Below the pieces are notes generated by a model. The model was given only the letters and a program-made list of their open reading frames with translations. It was not told the origin of the DNA and ran no database searches. DNA of 35,765 nt from Strigamia acuminata (Eukaryota > Arthropoda > Chilopoda > Geophilomorpha > Linotaeniidae). Location: NCBI GenBank assembly GCA_949358305.1, contig CASHSZ010000014.1, positions 1-35,765 on the forward strand. The letters run 5' to 3'. The translations under genes were made by a program, and so were the position numbers. Numbering within the stretch: position 1 is the stretch's first letter; each line of letters starts with the position of its first letter. Positions 10,186 to 20,555 of this stretch are shown piece by piece.

Positions 10186-12094
10186 TGTGACGGTTTACAA
10201 TGGCTATAAATGCCTATTTTCTTAGAAAGAAGCGCTGTCGCGCCATTATCATGATATCTCGAAGATATTCTGTGTAAAACTGGTATAATTCCTAAATAAA
10301 GATATTTGGGATGTTTCAAATACAAAGATGTTCGTTTATTATTAATGAACACTCATTTCTACATGATATAGATATATCACGGCCGAATTACGAAGAGTCG
10401 TCTGCTAAAACCCGCATTTGTCAATGCTCCATATTGCCACTAGATGGCGCGATCGTAATTCAGCGGTAAATTCGAATTGCGAGTTAAGAAAACTGGTAAA
10501 TAAATATAAGAATATATTTATTTATATGAAACGACACTTTATTAGGATTAATATAAATATATATTAATAATTATTGTTCACACTAAGTGATGGGAATCTC
10601 TAGTTCAGCAGAAATGGAGATTTGATAATCCATCGATCAACCGATCGATGTGATTGGTGGATCCATTTCCGGTCCTGGGTATCCAGTTCCGGTTGTGGTG
10701 GGAATTAGCATATTGCTCCTCCGTATCCACTTCCGGCGATACGGGATTGGAGGGATTCGTGGAACCCATGTTCCAATTGGTTGATTGGATTAATCTCTAA
10801 TCCAGTCAGGTTATATAAACCCAAACAACCGGCCATCCGGCGGCTCTGTTTGATTATTTCTGTTTGGTATTATTACTTAAGAAATATGATTCGTTGTCCA
10901 TTAAAAAACCTTTTGGTTCTTTGTTGATTTATTCACAAAGAACCGCGGCATGATTCTACCGAATCATGCAACCACCGGCAATTGAAGCCGACGTATTGGA
11001 TTGTTATGTTGCATACATGTTTCAAGTTACGGTCTCGCCGAGGAGAACCTGCCTTCTGTGCAATTCAGTATCCTCCGGGCAGGATTAAGTGGTCATTTTC
11101 GGTATGAACGCATCTCGTAACCGCAAGTAAGCACCGGAACTGTTGAGAGTTGGTTCCTTCACCTGTTGGTGCAAAAGCAGTCTGTTTCACAGTAACCACG
11201 AGTAGCACCAAGTGTTTGGCAAGCTGATTCTCATGGTATTTGGTGCCAAAGCAGTCGTTTTGTTATTAGTACCGCGAAGGGCTAAACTGCTGTGCGGAGC
11301 CGCGAGCTATCGACTCCTGGGTACGTGATACCGTCAATCGCTAGACGAACGACCGTGTTGCGGCGCAGGGGACGCTTGATACCGTTCTGCATGGCAAGGC
11401 GTTTTCTATCGATGGCAATTGTGTGTTGCGACGGGAAATCTAACATTTATCCTTTACGTTTATAACAGAACAATATTAACTTGGCCACAAGTTAATTAAT
11501 CAAAGTCAGGAAGACTTAAAAAACAAGAATACATTGAACTCAATGTGACAAATAAGTTGACGACAACTTATCGATGAAATATCCAGTAGAAAAACTCACA
11601 ACACTTATGAATTAAATATAATTCATAATTGGAATATTGATAAGTAAATGAATACATTTACTTACACCAATATCCTCCCAAAGTTGTGGCGGTGCAGACA
11701 AAGTCAACCGCAATGCTCAGATCATTCGATTTATCGACGTGCGATAATATTACACAGCGAACCAAGGAACCAGCGAAGCCGTATCGGACTCCAGGACACA
11801 GCCATCCGGCTTAGATGACATCTATAATCAGGTCGAGCGATGGGGAAACCGCTCCCATCTCCCAGACCCGTAATGATATTATTTTAGGGCCAGTTGGCCA
11901 ATTCTTTGTATAGTTTAATAGTTGATTTAACTTGCCAAATGTCGGCATTAGTCCTATGTATAATTTAGCTCATTTCATATTGTTTGCCAACAATAAACTG
12001 TCTTGTATTTATCTCGTATTGTATTCACTGTTTATTTATTGCGATCTCTTCCCGGTACCATTGTTAAATGGGAGTTGTGGTCGTCACCGTCACA
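10186..12094 (+). mobile_element. Long (1.9-kb) 3' LTR of an LTR retrotransposon
   Basis: Starts TGTGACGGT (10186) and ends ACCGTCACA (12094), perfect 9-bp inverted termini of TG...CA type, with the purine tract immediately upstream. A TATATAA at 10813-10818 and an AATAAA at 11992-11997 fit a promoter in U3 and a polyadenylation signal in R. The 5' part of the element and its other LTR are missing, so no target-site duplication can be checked. It ends 15 bp from the last surviving codons of importin copy 1, inside what was that gene's fifth intron. Superfamily not determined. Confidence 0.65.
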
Positions 12095-12109
12095 TTTATT
12101 AAATTCATT

Positions 12110-13421
12110 TTAAGTGTTTGCCTTCTTGATCGCATCGTCCGGATGTGTGAGTAGGGCTGGAAAATGAGAAAGTGCGTTACAATCTAAAACAACTTGGGTC
12201 TGTTCGTCACTGCCAGTTACAATATGTCCCACGGCCCGAAGTGCTGCTCTCTGATGAAATAAAACGTTTAAAATGTTTATAAAAAAGTTTAACCAATTTC
12301 CTATTTTTTTTTCAAAAAAGCTTTCTATTCTATACCTGTACTCTGACTTCTTCGTGACTTAGAAGTAGTACGACGTCCTGAACGACTCCGCAGTCTATGA
12401 CCATTTGAATCTGCTCATTACCTCCTTCGGTCAAATGCGACAAAGCCCAAACAGCGTCTACTAGAATCTGACAAAAAAAAAAAAAAAAAAAAAAAAAATA
12501 GATCTTTAATTTCATAAGGCGTTAGTTTATTTACAATTTAAAGCATAGTTACATTAACATCGGTATGATGAATTAGTACGCACAAGGCGGGCAGAATCTC
12601 GTTTATAGTTTCGGCAGGAAGGCTCGGATCATTGTGGAGACACAAGTTCGATAAGACCCACGTTACGTTGCGTAGAAGTGAAATGGGAATTTCGGCATTT
12701 ATGAAGGCTAGTAATGGTTGAACTAGACCCAAAGAAAGAACATAGTCTCGTAACCCGGGTCCATCTCCAATAATGTTTCCTAGTGCCCAAACGGCTTGCT
12801 CGACGACATTCAGGTGCGGAGAATGTAAAAGCTGTACGAATAGTGGCACCGCTCCTAAGACAGATTGAGAATTGGATTCAAAATCATTCAAAATGTGTTG
12901 GTAAAACACGTTTTATGCTAGAAATACCTGCATTTACAACCGCTTGCGTCTGTTGCGACGTGCCAGATGCAATATTTGTCAATGCCCACGCAGCTTCGTA
13001 TTGAAGGGATTCACTAAAATTGAAATTAAATTTAACGAGCATGTTTCACTGCATTTTATTTTATTTTATTTTACTTTTCGTTGCATTCTAAACTATGAAC
13101 TAAAATTGGTAGTATTCCGGATTGAATCGAATCGTCTATTGGAGGTCTTCTATCTTTGGATAAAAGCTTTCTAAGAGCTTGCACTGCACGTAATTGTACG
13201 GCCGGTTCATCACTGCTTGCGTTTAAAACTATCGTCTCCAAACTGGGGTCGTTAAAACCTTTTTCAGTTTCGACTTCGTCGATCCAGTCTGCTTGCGCAG
13301 TTTCGTCTCCGTCTGTCGTTTCAATTTGCATAATTTCATTTTTGTCGGTGTCTGTTTCCGGCACATTGCTTTGTTTCAATACACTTTTACTTGTTCTCAG
13401 CTCCACAGTTTCTTCATTCAT
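12110..13421 (-). pseudogene. Importin alpha-3-like copy 1, exons 1-5
   Basis: Adaptor family that carries classical NLS cargo to importin beta. Exons: 13421-13075, 13013-12928, 12854-12553, 12467-12336 and 12250-12122, with consistent phases and an open frame of 332 codons. ARM repeats 1-6 align to KPNA3/4, and the NLS-pocket Trp/Asn pairs persist ([25 protein letters not shown]). The N-terminus keeps only a degenerate second half of the IBB domain ([16 protein letters not shown]) followed by an acidic linker. After exon 5 the donor is GC instead of GT, and unspliced reading stops at TAA 12112-12110. Beyond that lies the LTR; exons 6-9 are absent from the window. A CAG acceptor 9 nt before the ATG, in open phase, shows that an upstream exon once existed or still does. 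Probably non-functional, though a 335-residue product is possible. Confidence 0.8.
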
Positions 13422-13430
13422 AACGGAATA

Positions 13431-14554
13431 CTGAAAATATATTACACACACTGTAGTATCTTCTGTCTTCTGTCATTCAGATATTGTGGTCTGTGTTCAG
13501 CTTCTAACTGTTGGGCTTAGTTCATTGGAGCTTAATCCCTGGATTCGAAAGAAAATAAAAGACATCGTTTTACTGAAAACGTTTGTAACCGATTGCCTAG
13601 TATTGGGTTGTTAGGGATTATACTGTATATTGTTAAGTTATTCCTCTGTTCAAGATTGTTACGTAATGTTGTATTAGACCAATATACTTTAACTCTTTGA
13701 CATAACTCTTCCCTTACGATTATGAAAATGTGACTTGATGTGATGTCATTGAACGTGATTAAATTGTTTTATTTTCAAATTCACGATGCAATATAAGATT
13801 ACTGACTGTTCGGAATGGCTCCGGCTATAAAAACAAACTTACAAGCAAAATTCACACAAAATGGAAATTAAAGTCTCTCAAAAGTCAAAGTGACGTCAAC
13901 AAGTTGGTCCGTTTGGTGCAATTCTGTAAATTTACAGCTTGTCCTCTCTGGGTTACACGTTGCACTGCACTGTAATGTAATGTAATTATCAGGGGCGTTT
14001 CAGGCTTCCCTGCTGCCCAGATGCTTTTCTATAGACGGATCAGCGTCTAAAAATAAAAATAAAAATATGAAAATAAAAATTAATTAATACTATGTTTTCT
14101 GTTTATTCCACATAATTTACAAGTTGGATATAGAACGTGGCATATGTCGGTAAATATTTTTTAAAGGCGATGAATGGAAAAGCAGAAACTATGGCAAGAA
14201 GTATATACCGATCGCCGTGGCTGCGTGGATAGGTTGCTCAATTATTCGAATCCGCGATCAGTATTGCCTATTATTACTAATTTTTTCAGTCTAAAAAAAA
14301 ATAAAATAAATGGATAATTAAATTTTGTAATCTAGGTAGTGTGGTTAGAGTGGGTGGTAATGTGAGTTTATAATTTTGACCAGCAGTGTACAGTATGTGA
14401 CAAAAATTGTCCAAGTCGTCAACGATATGTTGCTAACTCGACGGACGCGTATTGCTACCCAAAACGTCGTTAAAACGTCGCAATTACCGTCAAATTCCCA
14501 ATAACTTCCAGTAAGAGTTCTATTGACTCTGAAGAATCATCGTCTTTAGTAGGA
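13431..14554. other. Upstream region of importin copy 1
   Basis: Much of 13540-13990 is paralogous to 22260-22690 and to 25790-26090 plus the start of the DNA after 33003, marking it as the shared 5' flank of the importin duplication unit. 13990-14554 is AT-rich and holds nothing I recognise. Confidence 0.6.
13891..13898. promoter_or_regulatory. CRE-like TGACGTCA, copy 1
   Basis: Perfect CREB/ATF palindrome about 470 bp upstream of the copy 1 ATG. The same octamer in the same context (CAAAGTGACGTCAAC) occurs upstream of copies 3 and 4. Binding is not shown; conservation may simply reflect recent duplication. Confidence 0.4.
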
Positions 14555-14576
14555 TAGACAGTAGTGTAGCGGTTAT
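14555..14576 (+). pseudogene. tRNA-Val(CAC)-like, 5' half
   Basis: TAGTGTAGCGG matches a tRNA A box and continues into GGTTAT, where copia element 1 is inserted in the D-loop. The 3' half resumes at 18350 after the 5-bp target duplication GTTAT. The seven bases before the A box (14555-14561) do not pair with the 3' acceptor strand CGAAAAC, so the gene was probably a pseudogene or SINE head even before the insertion. Confidence 0.6.
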
Positions 14577-14812
14577 TGTTAGATTGACAGGCGCCAATAT
14601 TGCTACAGACATTAAAGGATTAGGAACAGGACCTCGTGGACAAAGGGAGAGAAGAAGCGCAGGGTCGTGAACTGTCAGCGACCCCAACTAAACAACCAAT
14701 GAGAGAATTTCGTTTTGACCCCACAAACTGTATTTAACCCCCCTGTTCAGAAATAAAACTCACTTGTCAATTTTCAACCTTTAACACGTGTGTTCCTTTG
14801 AGATGTACAACA
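14577..14812 (+). repeat. Copia element 1, 5' LTR
   Basis: TGTTAGATTG...GTACAACA, 236 bp, TG...CA ended. Contains GTATTTAACC as a weak TATA-like element and AATAAA about 50 bp before its end. Confidence 0.95.
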
Positions 14813-14814
14813 AA

Positions 14815-14832
14815 TGGTAGCAGAGGCCAATG
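14815..14832 (+). other. Primer-binding site, tRNA-iMet type
   Basis: TGGTAGCAGAGG starts two bases after the LTR and is complementary to the 3' end of eukaryotic initiator tRNA-Met (...CTCTGCTACCA). Confidence 0.75.
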
Positions 14833-14971
14833 GTTTAAGACACACAAAAAGTATACAATTACAAGTCACGAGAGAAGCGGCTGAATTTTTTCAAACGAGG
14901 GAGCGATAAGACGTAAGTCGCTGAAAAATCAACCAAAAACGTGAAGTTAAAGAAAAAAAATATACAACAAG

Positions 14972-15574
14972 ATGACCACCACAAAACTCCATGTGGTTTC
15001 GAACGTGGAACTCCTGAACGACTCAAACTACACCCTGTGGTCAGAGAGAATTGAAACGATTCTGAGAGGACAAAAGCTGTGGCGAGCGGCCATCGCAGGA
15101 GCGGAACCGCCACACGGTGTGGCCGACGCCGAGGACTTCGAGGCCAAAGAAAAAATATGGGAGACGTGGGACGATAAGAATGCCGAGGCGATCGAGATAA
15201 TGATTGGCACATTGACGGGCGACCAGGTGTTGAAGTACCGCGCTTCCCGAAACGCAAAAATTCTTTGGGAGAAGATCAAGGAAAATATGCAGACGGACAA
15301 CACGCAGCTTCAATTAGAATGCAACATGCAATTAACGCATTGCAAGATGGACAAGACGGAGACCATCGACCACTATTTGAACCGAATCGAAGCACTCCAG
15401 ACGGAAAGCGCCCAACTCGGTAAGGACATTACTGACCTGGAAGTGAGATTTTATGCCCTTCACGGACTGAGAGACGAATTCCACCCCACCGCATTGGCAA
15501 TCAAAGCAAACAAGACGCTTACAAACAAGAAGGCACGACGATTAGAACGAGCGGGATCGGGGATATCTGCGTGA
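14972..15574 (+). CDS. Copia element 1 gag (truncated)
   Basis: 200 codons from ATG 14972. The N-terminal NYTLWSERIETIL and the region WEKIKENMQTDN...LNRIEAL match the copia-type capsid (UBN2/gag-polypeptide) pattern. The protein forms the particle in which reverse transcription occurs. Homology ends near TLTNKK; the last ~15 residues are junction-derived and the frame stops at TGA 15572-15574. The CCHC zinc knuckle that normally follows is absent. The pol frame overlaps the stop by 4 bases (GTGA) in a different frame, an accident of the deletion. Confidence 0.8.
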   Translation: MTTTKLHVVSNVELLNDSNYTLWSERIETILRGQKLWRAAIAGAEPPHGVADAEDFEAKEKIWETWDDKNAEAIEIMIGTLTGDQVLKYRASRNAKILWEKIKENMQTDNTQLQLECNMQLTHCKMDKTETIDHYLNRIEALQTESAQLGKDITDLEVRFYALHGLRDEFHPTALAIKANKTLTNKKARRLERAGSGISA

Positions 15575-18072
15575 AAACGACGACGAGCCAAGACGTGCTG
15601 CGACTCGAGCGGGTGTTGCACGTGCCAAGACTTGATTCAAACTTACTGTCGGTGCCCAAGATCGTTGACAAGAAGATGAAAGTCCTATTTGAAGAGAAAA
15701 AGGCAACAATACTGTCAACAGAAGGGGACAAAATCCTAACCGCACTACGAGAGGGAGACAGTTTCGTCATAAATTTAAAAATCGAGAAAAACGGAAACGC
15801 GCGACAAACGAAAGAAATAAACACGACATGGCACCAACGACTTGGCCACCTGGCACCCGACACGATGCGAACGATGATGAACGACCAACTGGTACGTGGA
15901 TTGACATTAAATCGAAACGAGAAGGCAAAATGTGACGCGTGCATTAGAAGCAAATTAACTCGCAAGCCACACAAGCCCGTGAACACACGACAATCAAGCG
16001 CTGTCATGGATTTGTGGCACGTGGACCTCATCGGGCCCCTCAAACCCGAGTCATTAGGAAAAGCAAGATTCATTCTCACCGTGGTGGACGACTACAGCAG
16101 GAAAACATTGATTGGAATTTTAAAAACCAAGGATGAAACGTCAGAAGAACTGAAAAATCTAATCACGAGATGCGAGCGGCAAACTGGAAGGCGACTCAGA
16201 AAGATTCGAAGCGACAACGGAGGGGAGTTCATCGTCGGGACCCTGAGCGCGTGGTTCAAGGAACGCGGAATTGACCACCAGCTGACCACACCTTTCTCAC
16301 CTGCCAGCAACGGAGTCGCGGAGCGCCACAACCGGACAATTATCGAGATGACAAGGACGATGTTGTGCGACGCGCAGCTGCCACTCAACTTTTGGGCCGA
16401 GTGTGCCACGACGGCGGCACACATACGAAACTCGTGCACATCCAGGGCACACGGAAAGACGCCATCGGAAATCTGGGACAAGCGGAAACCAACCGTGAAG
16501 TATTTGAAGCGATACGGATGTGTCGTGTACACACTCATACGAGATGCAAACCGCACGAAGTTGGAACCGAAGGCGCAGAAAGGAATATTCGTGGGCTACT
16601 CACAAAATCGGAAAGCATACCGAATCTACAACCCCAACACGAGGAAAATAAATGAAGAAAGAAACGTGAGATTCCTGGAACACGAGTTGGGAGCGACGCT
16701 GCTACACGGAGAAGCCCAACCCGAAACGACACACTGCAACGTACTATTTGAGTTTCAAGAAACTGATACAGAGGCAGAGAATGCACCACGAGACGAAAAT
16801 GAAATCACACGACCCGAACAAGATGGAAACGAGAACGAGCCCACACAAAACGAGAGCGAGCCGACACAAGACGAGAGGGAGTCGACACCAGACGAAAACG
16901 AACCGACTCGAGACAAGACCGAACCGACACAAAGCGGAAATGCAGCCAATACACAAGCGAATAAAATCGGACGACCAAAGGGCACCACCAACGCTGCAAA
17001 TACAGAAAAATTACGCGAACAAAGGGCCGAATACGAGCAAACACTCGTGCAGCAAGGCGCGCGCAGAAGCAGCCGAAAAAGAAAACATAGAGCATATAGA
17101 TCGGAAGTTATTGAGCCCACGACGTACGACGAGGCCATGAAGTCAATGAATTCCGAGGAGTGGAAGAAAGCCACGGATGAAGAAATCGCATCTATGAAGC
17201 ACCACCGGGTCTGGAGAATTACGAAACTCCCCGCAGGAGGAAAAACTGTAAAATGCAAATGGGTATTTAAAATAAAATCCAATCCGAACACTGGGGCTCA
17301 ACGATTCAAGGCGAGACTAGTCGCCGCCGGTTATACGCAACGATGGGGCCAAGATTACGACACAACCTTCGCGCCCGTGATCCGAAACGAAACGATGCGT
17401 ATGCTAATTAATGACGCAATAAAGCGGGGCGGGACACTAAATCAATACGATGTAAAAGCAGCTTACCTACACGGCGAACTCGAGGAAACCATATTCATGG
17501 AACAGCCAACCGGATACACAGAGGGAGATGGGAAGCAGGTATGCCAACTTCTGAAGAGTATATACGGACTTAAACAATCAGGCCGCTGCTGGTACGAGAA
17601 GCTCACGGAAGTCTTGAAGGGAGTCAAATTTGAACAGTCACCAGACGACCCGTGCCTGTTTATTGTGCGCAGAGGAGAGGAATATATGCTGATGGGGGTC
17701 TACGTAGATGACGCCCTCGTATCCGCATCCAGCGCCAAATTTGAAAAATTAATAATTGGAAAAATTCGCGAAGAAATTGAGCTGTTAAGTATGGGACCAC
17801 TGTCATCAATTTTGGGGATCCAAGAGAAATTGGCAACAGTGTTCTGCGACAGCCTGAACGCGACGCAACTGTTGCAGAGAGGGCCGCAAAAGGCAAGATC
17901 GAAATATCACAACCGGCGAATTCATCAGATCAAAGATGAAATTGAAGGCGGACGAATTAATGTAAAACACATTCCTGGAGAAAACATGCTTGCGGATTTC
18001 CTGACTAAACCGCTAGCCGGACCACCATTGGAGAGAAACATGGTCGGACTGGGAATAAAGAAGAACGAATGA
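15553..18072 (+). pseudogene. Copia element 1 pol, no protease, RNase H broken
   Basis: Open frame from about 15553 to the TGA at 18072 (833 codons from 15571). It begins just after the protease (GIGDICVKTT..., LHVPRLDSNLLSV), then carries the integrase zinc-binding region (WHQRLGHL, CDACIRSK, residues ~85-125), the integrase core with its DDE triad (HVDLIG, RSDNGGEF, GVAERHNR; ~150, 214, 251), a charged low-complexity linker of THE/TQ/DEN repeats (~400-460), and reverse transcriptase with YVDD (~711). After LGI (~750) it jumps in frame to the end of RNase H (FCDSLNATQ, then ENMLADFLTKPL). The protease DTG and the RNase H TDAS region are missing, so it cannot complete a cycle alone. Confidence 0.88.
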
Positions 18073-18113
18073 AGTATTCCATCGAGCAACATTGACGACC
18101 TGTAGGAGGGATT

Positions 18114-18349
18114 TGTTAGATTGACAGGCGCCAATATTGCTACAGACATTAAAGGATTAGGAACAGGACCTCGTGGACAAAGGGAGAGAAGAAGCGCAGG
18201 GTCGTGAACTGTCAGCGACCCCAACTAAACAACCAATGAGAGAATTTCGTTTTGACCCCACAAACTGTATTTAACCCCCCTGTTCAGAAATAAAACTCAC
18301 TTGTCAATTTTCAACCTTTAACACGTGTGTTCCTTTGAGATGTACAACA
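18114..18349 (+). repeat. Copia element 1, 3' LTR
   Basis: 236 bp, preceded by the purine tract GGAGGGATT and followed by TSD GTTAT. Reads the same as the 5' LTR throughout. Confidence 0.95.
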
Positions 18350-18405
18350 GTTATCACGTACGCCTCACACGCGTAAGGTCTCCGGTTCGATTCCGGGCGA
18401 AAACA
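18350..18405 (+). pseudogene. tRNA-Val(CAC)-like, 3' half
   Basis: Starts in the duplicated GTTAT. The anticodon arm is TACGC-CTCACAC-GCGTA (anticodon CAC), with an intact stem; relative to the common animal TTCGC/GCGAA stem both strands changed together. The B box GGTTCGATTCC is perfect and the T-stem and 3' acceptor CGAAAAC-A are present. Together with 14555-14576 this would be a 73-nt-class tRNA if the 3.8-kb element were absent, except for the unpaired 5' acceptor strand. Confidence 0.7.
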
Positions 18406-18443
18406 AATTTTAGTTTCTACTTTCATAATTTGTATTTTTTAAA

Positions 18444-18475
<32 letters not shown>

Positions 18476-18694
18476 TAACTGTATACTCCAAATTTGCTAT
18501 TTTTATCTTGTACATAATTTAATGCGAATGTACAAATTACAAGAAAGAATTTGACGGATACAAACAAAAGAGATTTATTTTAGTTTATTATTTTTCTTTT
18601 CAATAGAAAAATGTACTTTCTTGCTGTATTGTTCACGGTTGTTTATAAAAAAAACTTTAAATTTCTTCAGTGTCATTACAAAATGAGGCGCACA
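18406..18694. other. Spacer, shared with other duplication blocks
   Basis: AT-rich, with an (AAAT)n/(AAT)n run at 18437-18476. 18485-18560 is similar to 34505-34590, and 18600-18694 is similar to 23518-23612, so it is part of the repeated block 3' of the importin copies. No gene. Confidence 0.6.
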
Positions 18695-18748
18695 TCAGAA
18701 TTTGAAACTGTTGGTTGGAATCCTTACACTCGGATTAAACGGAAACCC
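18695..18748 (-). pseudogene. Importin copy 2 C-terminal tail beyond the stop
   Basis: Directly after the in-frame TAA (18751-18749) the same frame continues for 17 codons (GFPFNPSVRIPTNSFKF) to a TGA, matching the usual importin alpha-3 ending (GTFGF...VPTEGFQF). It is a fossil tail, or is reached only by readthrough. Confidence 0.65.
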
Positions 18749-20003
18749 TTATTCAGTAGCGTTCAGAATCGGAGCAGGATCCTCATCCGTCTAGAAACGA
18801 TTTGTAAAAAAAAATTACATCAATTTTATGGTTTCAAAATTTTAAAAATTGTTCTCACCTCTTCAGAGAAATATTGATCCATTATATCGTACGACAATCT
18901 AGATATGTCGTGGTTCTGATGATTCTGCAGTTCTTCTATTGTGTCCAAACCTGTTAAAAACGAAGTAATCTTAATCATTCAGTTGCCACTTTATAACTTC
19001 GCAACTTGCCGCCACATTTCTCGATCGTTGTACAAATTGCTTTTAACTGGTGTTCAGCCTTCCGGAGAATATTCATAATTCCGTCCAAGACAACATGAAT
19101 CACCTCATCGTGTTTACAGTTGAGTAGTCTGCAGAAGGGCCGTATCACTTCTTCCTCTACCAAATATGCAATCTGGTTTTGGTTGCCATTAAGTGTTACG
19201 AAGAGGATAACCCAAGCGGCTTCCTCTTGTGTTTGGAAATTCCCCTGCCAACATTTCAAACACATTAATTACATCGCTGATGGAAATCACTGTCCCTCTC
19301 ACCTTTCCTAAATGATGAATTATTAAAGGAATCAGATTTGCAGCAATAACTGCCTGCACTTGTTGCTGATTTTGCGCAGTAATACTCGCCAAAATCCGCA
19401 GAGAGTTCTAGCAAAATCAACAAAAATATATTTATTCTTTGATTGAATTCAATTTTAATGTTCACCCTATTGATTGTAAAATTCCGATCCGTGAGTAGGG
19501 TTGGAAAATGAGACAGCCCGTTACAATTTAAAACAACTTGCGTCTGTTCGTCATTACCAGTCACAATGTTTCCTAATGCCTGAAGTGCCGCCGCCTGGTC
19601 GAATAAAAAGTTACAAAGATTTAGCAAAGCTTAACCAATTTTGCATTTTTTAAAAAGGCAACCAATACCTTTACATTGATTTTTTCATGACTTAGGAGTG
19701 GTACAAGGTGCTCAACGACACCACAGTCTATGACCATTTGAATCTGCTCATTACCTCCATCGGTCAAATACAACAAAGCCCGAACAGTGTCATTTAGAAT
19801 CTGACAAAAAAAAATAGATCGTTAATTTCATAAAGCGTTAATTTATTTACAATTTGATGCATAGTTACTTTAACATCAGTATGATGAATTAACACGCACA
19901 AGGCGGGAAGAATCTCGTTTATAGTTCCGACAGGAAGACTTGGATTTTTGGGGCGACACAAGTTCCTTATGACCCCCGTTACGTTGTGTAGGAGACTGTG
20001 TAG
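18749..20003 (-). pseudogene. Importin alpha-3-like copy 2, exons 3b-9
   Basis: 5'-truncated paralogue. Exon 3 survives from about 20003 to 19869 ([13 protein letters not shown]...). Then come exons 19800-19669, 19594-19466, 19407-19303, 19244-19010, 18950-18859 and 18790-18749, all open with matching phases. The intron after exon 7 uses a GC donor (G|GCAAGT). NLS-pocket tryptophans are lost in several repeats: ARM4 TGVIRN, ARM5 VRALLY and ARM7 LRILAS lack it, while ARM8 AAWVIL keeps it but loses the Asn. The protein frame ends at TAA 18751-18749, 17 codons short of the family ending. Upstream lies about 550 bp of unrelated DNA that fuses it to copy 3. An ATG at 20156 in that DNA is in frame, so a chimeric product of about 340 residues is conceivable. 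Confidence 0.8.
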
Positions 20004-20555
20004 GTTTGGTAGCAGAGGAAAAACCAAAACTGCTCGAAAATATCGAGAAAATGACTGAAAAACGACGTTTGGGTAGCTAATGGCGGCGCACTTCACGTAC
20101 GCGCTTGCGACGTGACGATAGACGATATTAAACGACGAACGGCCGTGCCAAAGCACTTATATGCCGTGAGAATTAACCAAATACATTGTATAAAACAATA
20201 AAAAGGAATATTTAATAATACTTAGCAATTTGCAATCCATTTGTTGGAGAAAACAAGATGTGGGCACAGTGTCATGGTCGTGGCCATCTTGGATGCTTAA
20301 AAGAATACAGTAACGACACCTAGTGTCGTGAAATGGCGTTATGGAATTGGAAATTCCATAAAGCTTAACAAAAGGTTAAAGACAGCATGATACTTCATGT
20401 TATAGTGTAATAAATACACATAAATATCCGAAAAGAATAAACAATATGGAATATAAACAAATATGGTGAAATACATCGAGATAAAGGAAATAAACAGTTC
20501 AAATGTGATCCTATATCACATCGATAATGTCTCACGGTCCTATAGACCAACAGAC
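20004..20555. other. Unrelated filler at the copy 2/copy 3 junction
   Basis: About 550 bp replaces the expected exon 7b-9 of copy 3 and exon 1-3a of copy 2. It is AT-rich and contains a near-palindrome ACGACACCTAGTGTCGT around 20306-20322. I recognise no gene or mobile element in it. It supplies the C-terminal codons of copy 3 and a possible start codon (20156) for copy 2. Confidence 0.55.

Larger units (their letters stand above)
14577..18349 (+). mobile_element. Copia element 1, internally deleted
   Basis: Ty1/copia retrotransposon of 3773 bp. LTRs 14577-14812 and 18114-18349 (236 bp each) show no difference by eye. TSD GTTAT at 14572-14576 and 18350-18354. Primer-binding site TGGTAGCAGAGG at 14815 fits initiator tRNA-Met. 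Purine tract GGAGGGATT ends at 18113. Internal order is gag, integrase, reverse transcriptase, RNase H tail, but two segments are missing: zinc knuckle plus protease (near 15550) and the RT C-terminus plus most of RNase H (near 17820). Identical LTRs and a clean TSD indicate that this deleted form itself transposed recently. Confidence 0.92.

Noticed and set aside
13815-13850. TATAAAA upstream of importin copy 1 as its promoter
   Set aside because: The motif reads on the plus strand while the gene is on the minus strand, and its position relative to the ATG is not conserved in function among copies.
14215-14265. tRNA-like segment with ATTCGAATCC
   Set aside because: The B box is one base off, but no A box, anticodon arm or acceptor stem can be folded.
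14859-15313. Minus-strand ORFs of 90-132 codons
   Set aside because: Antisense shadows of copia element 1 gag.
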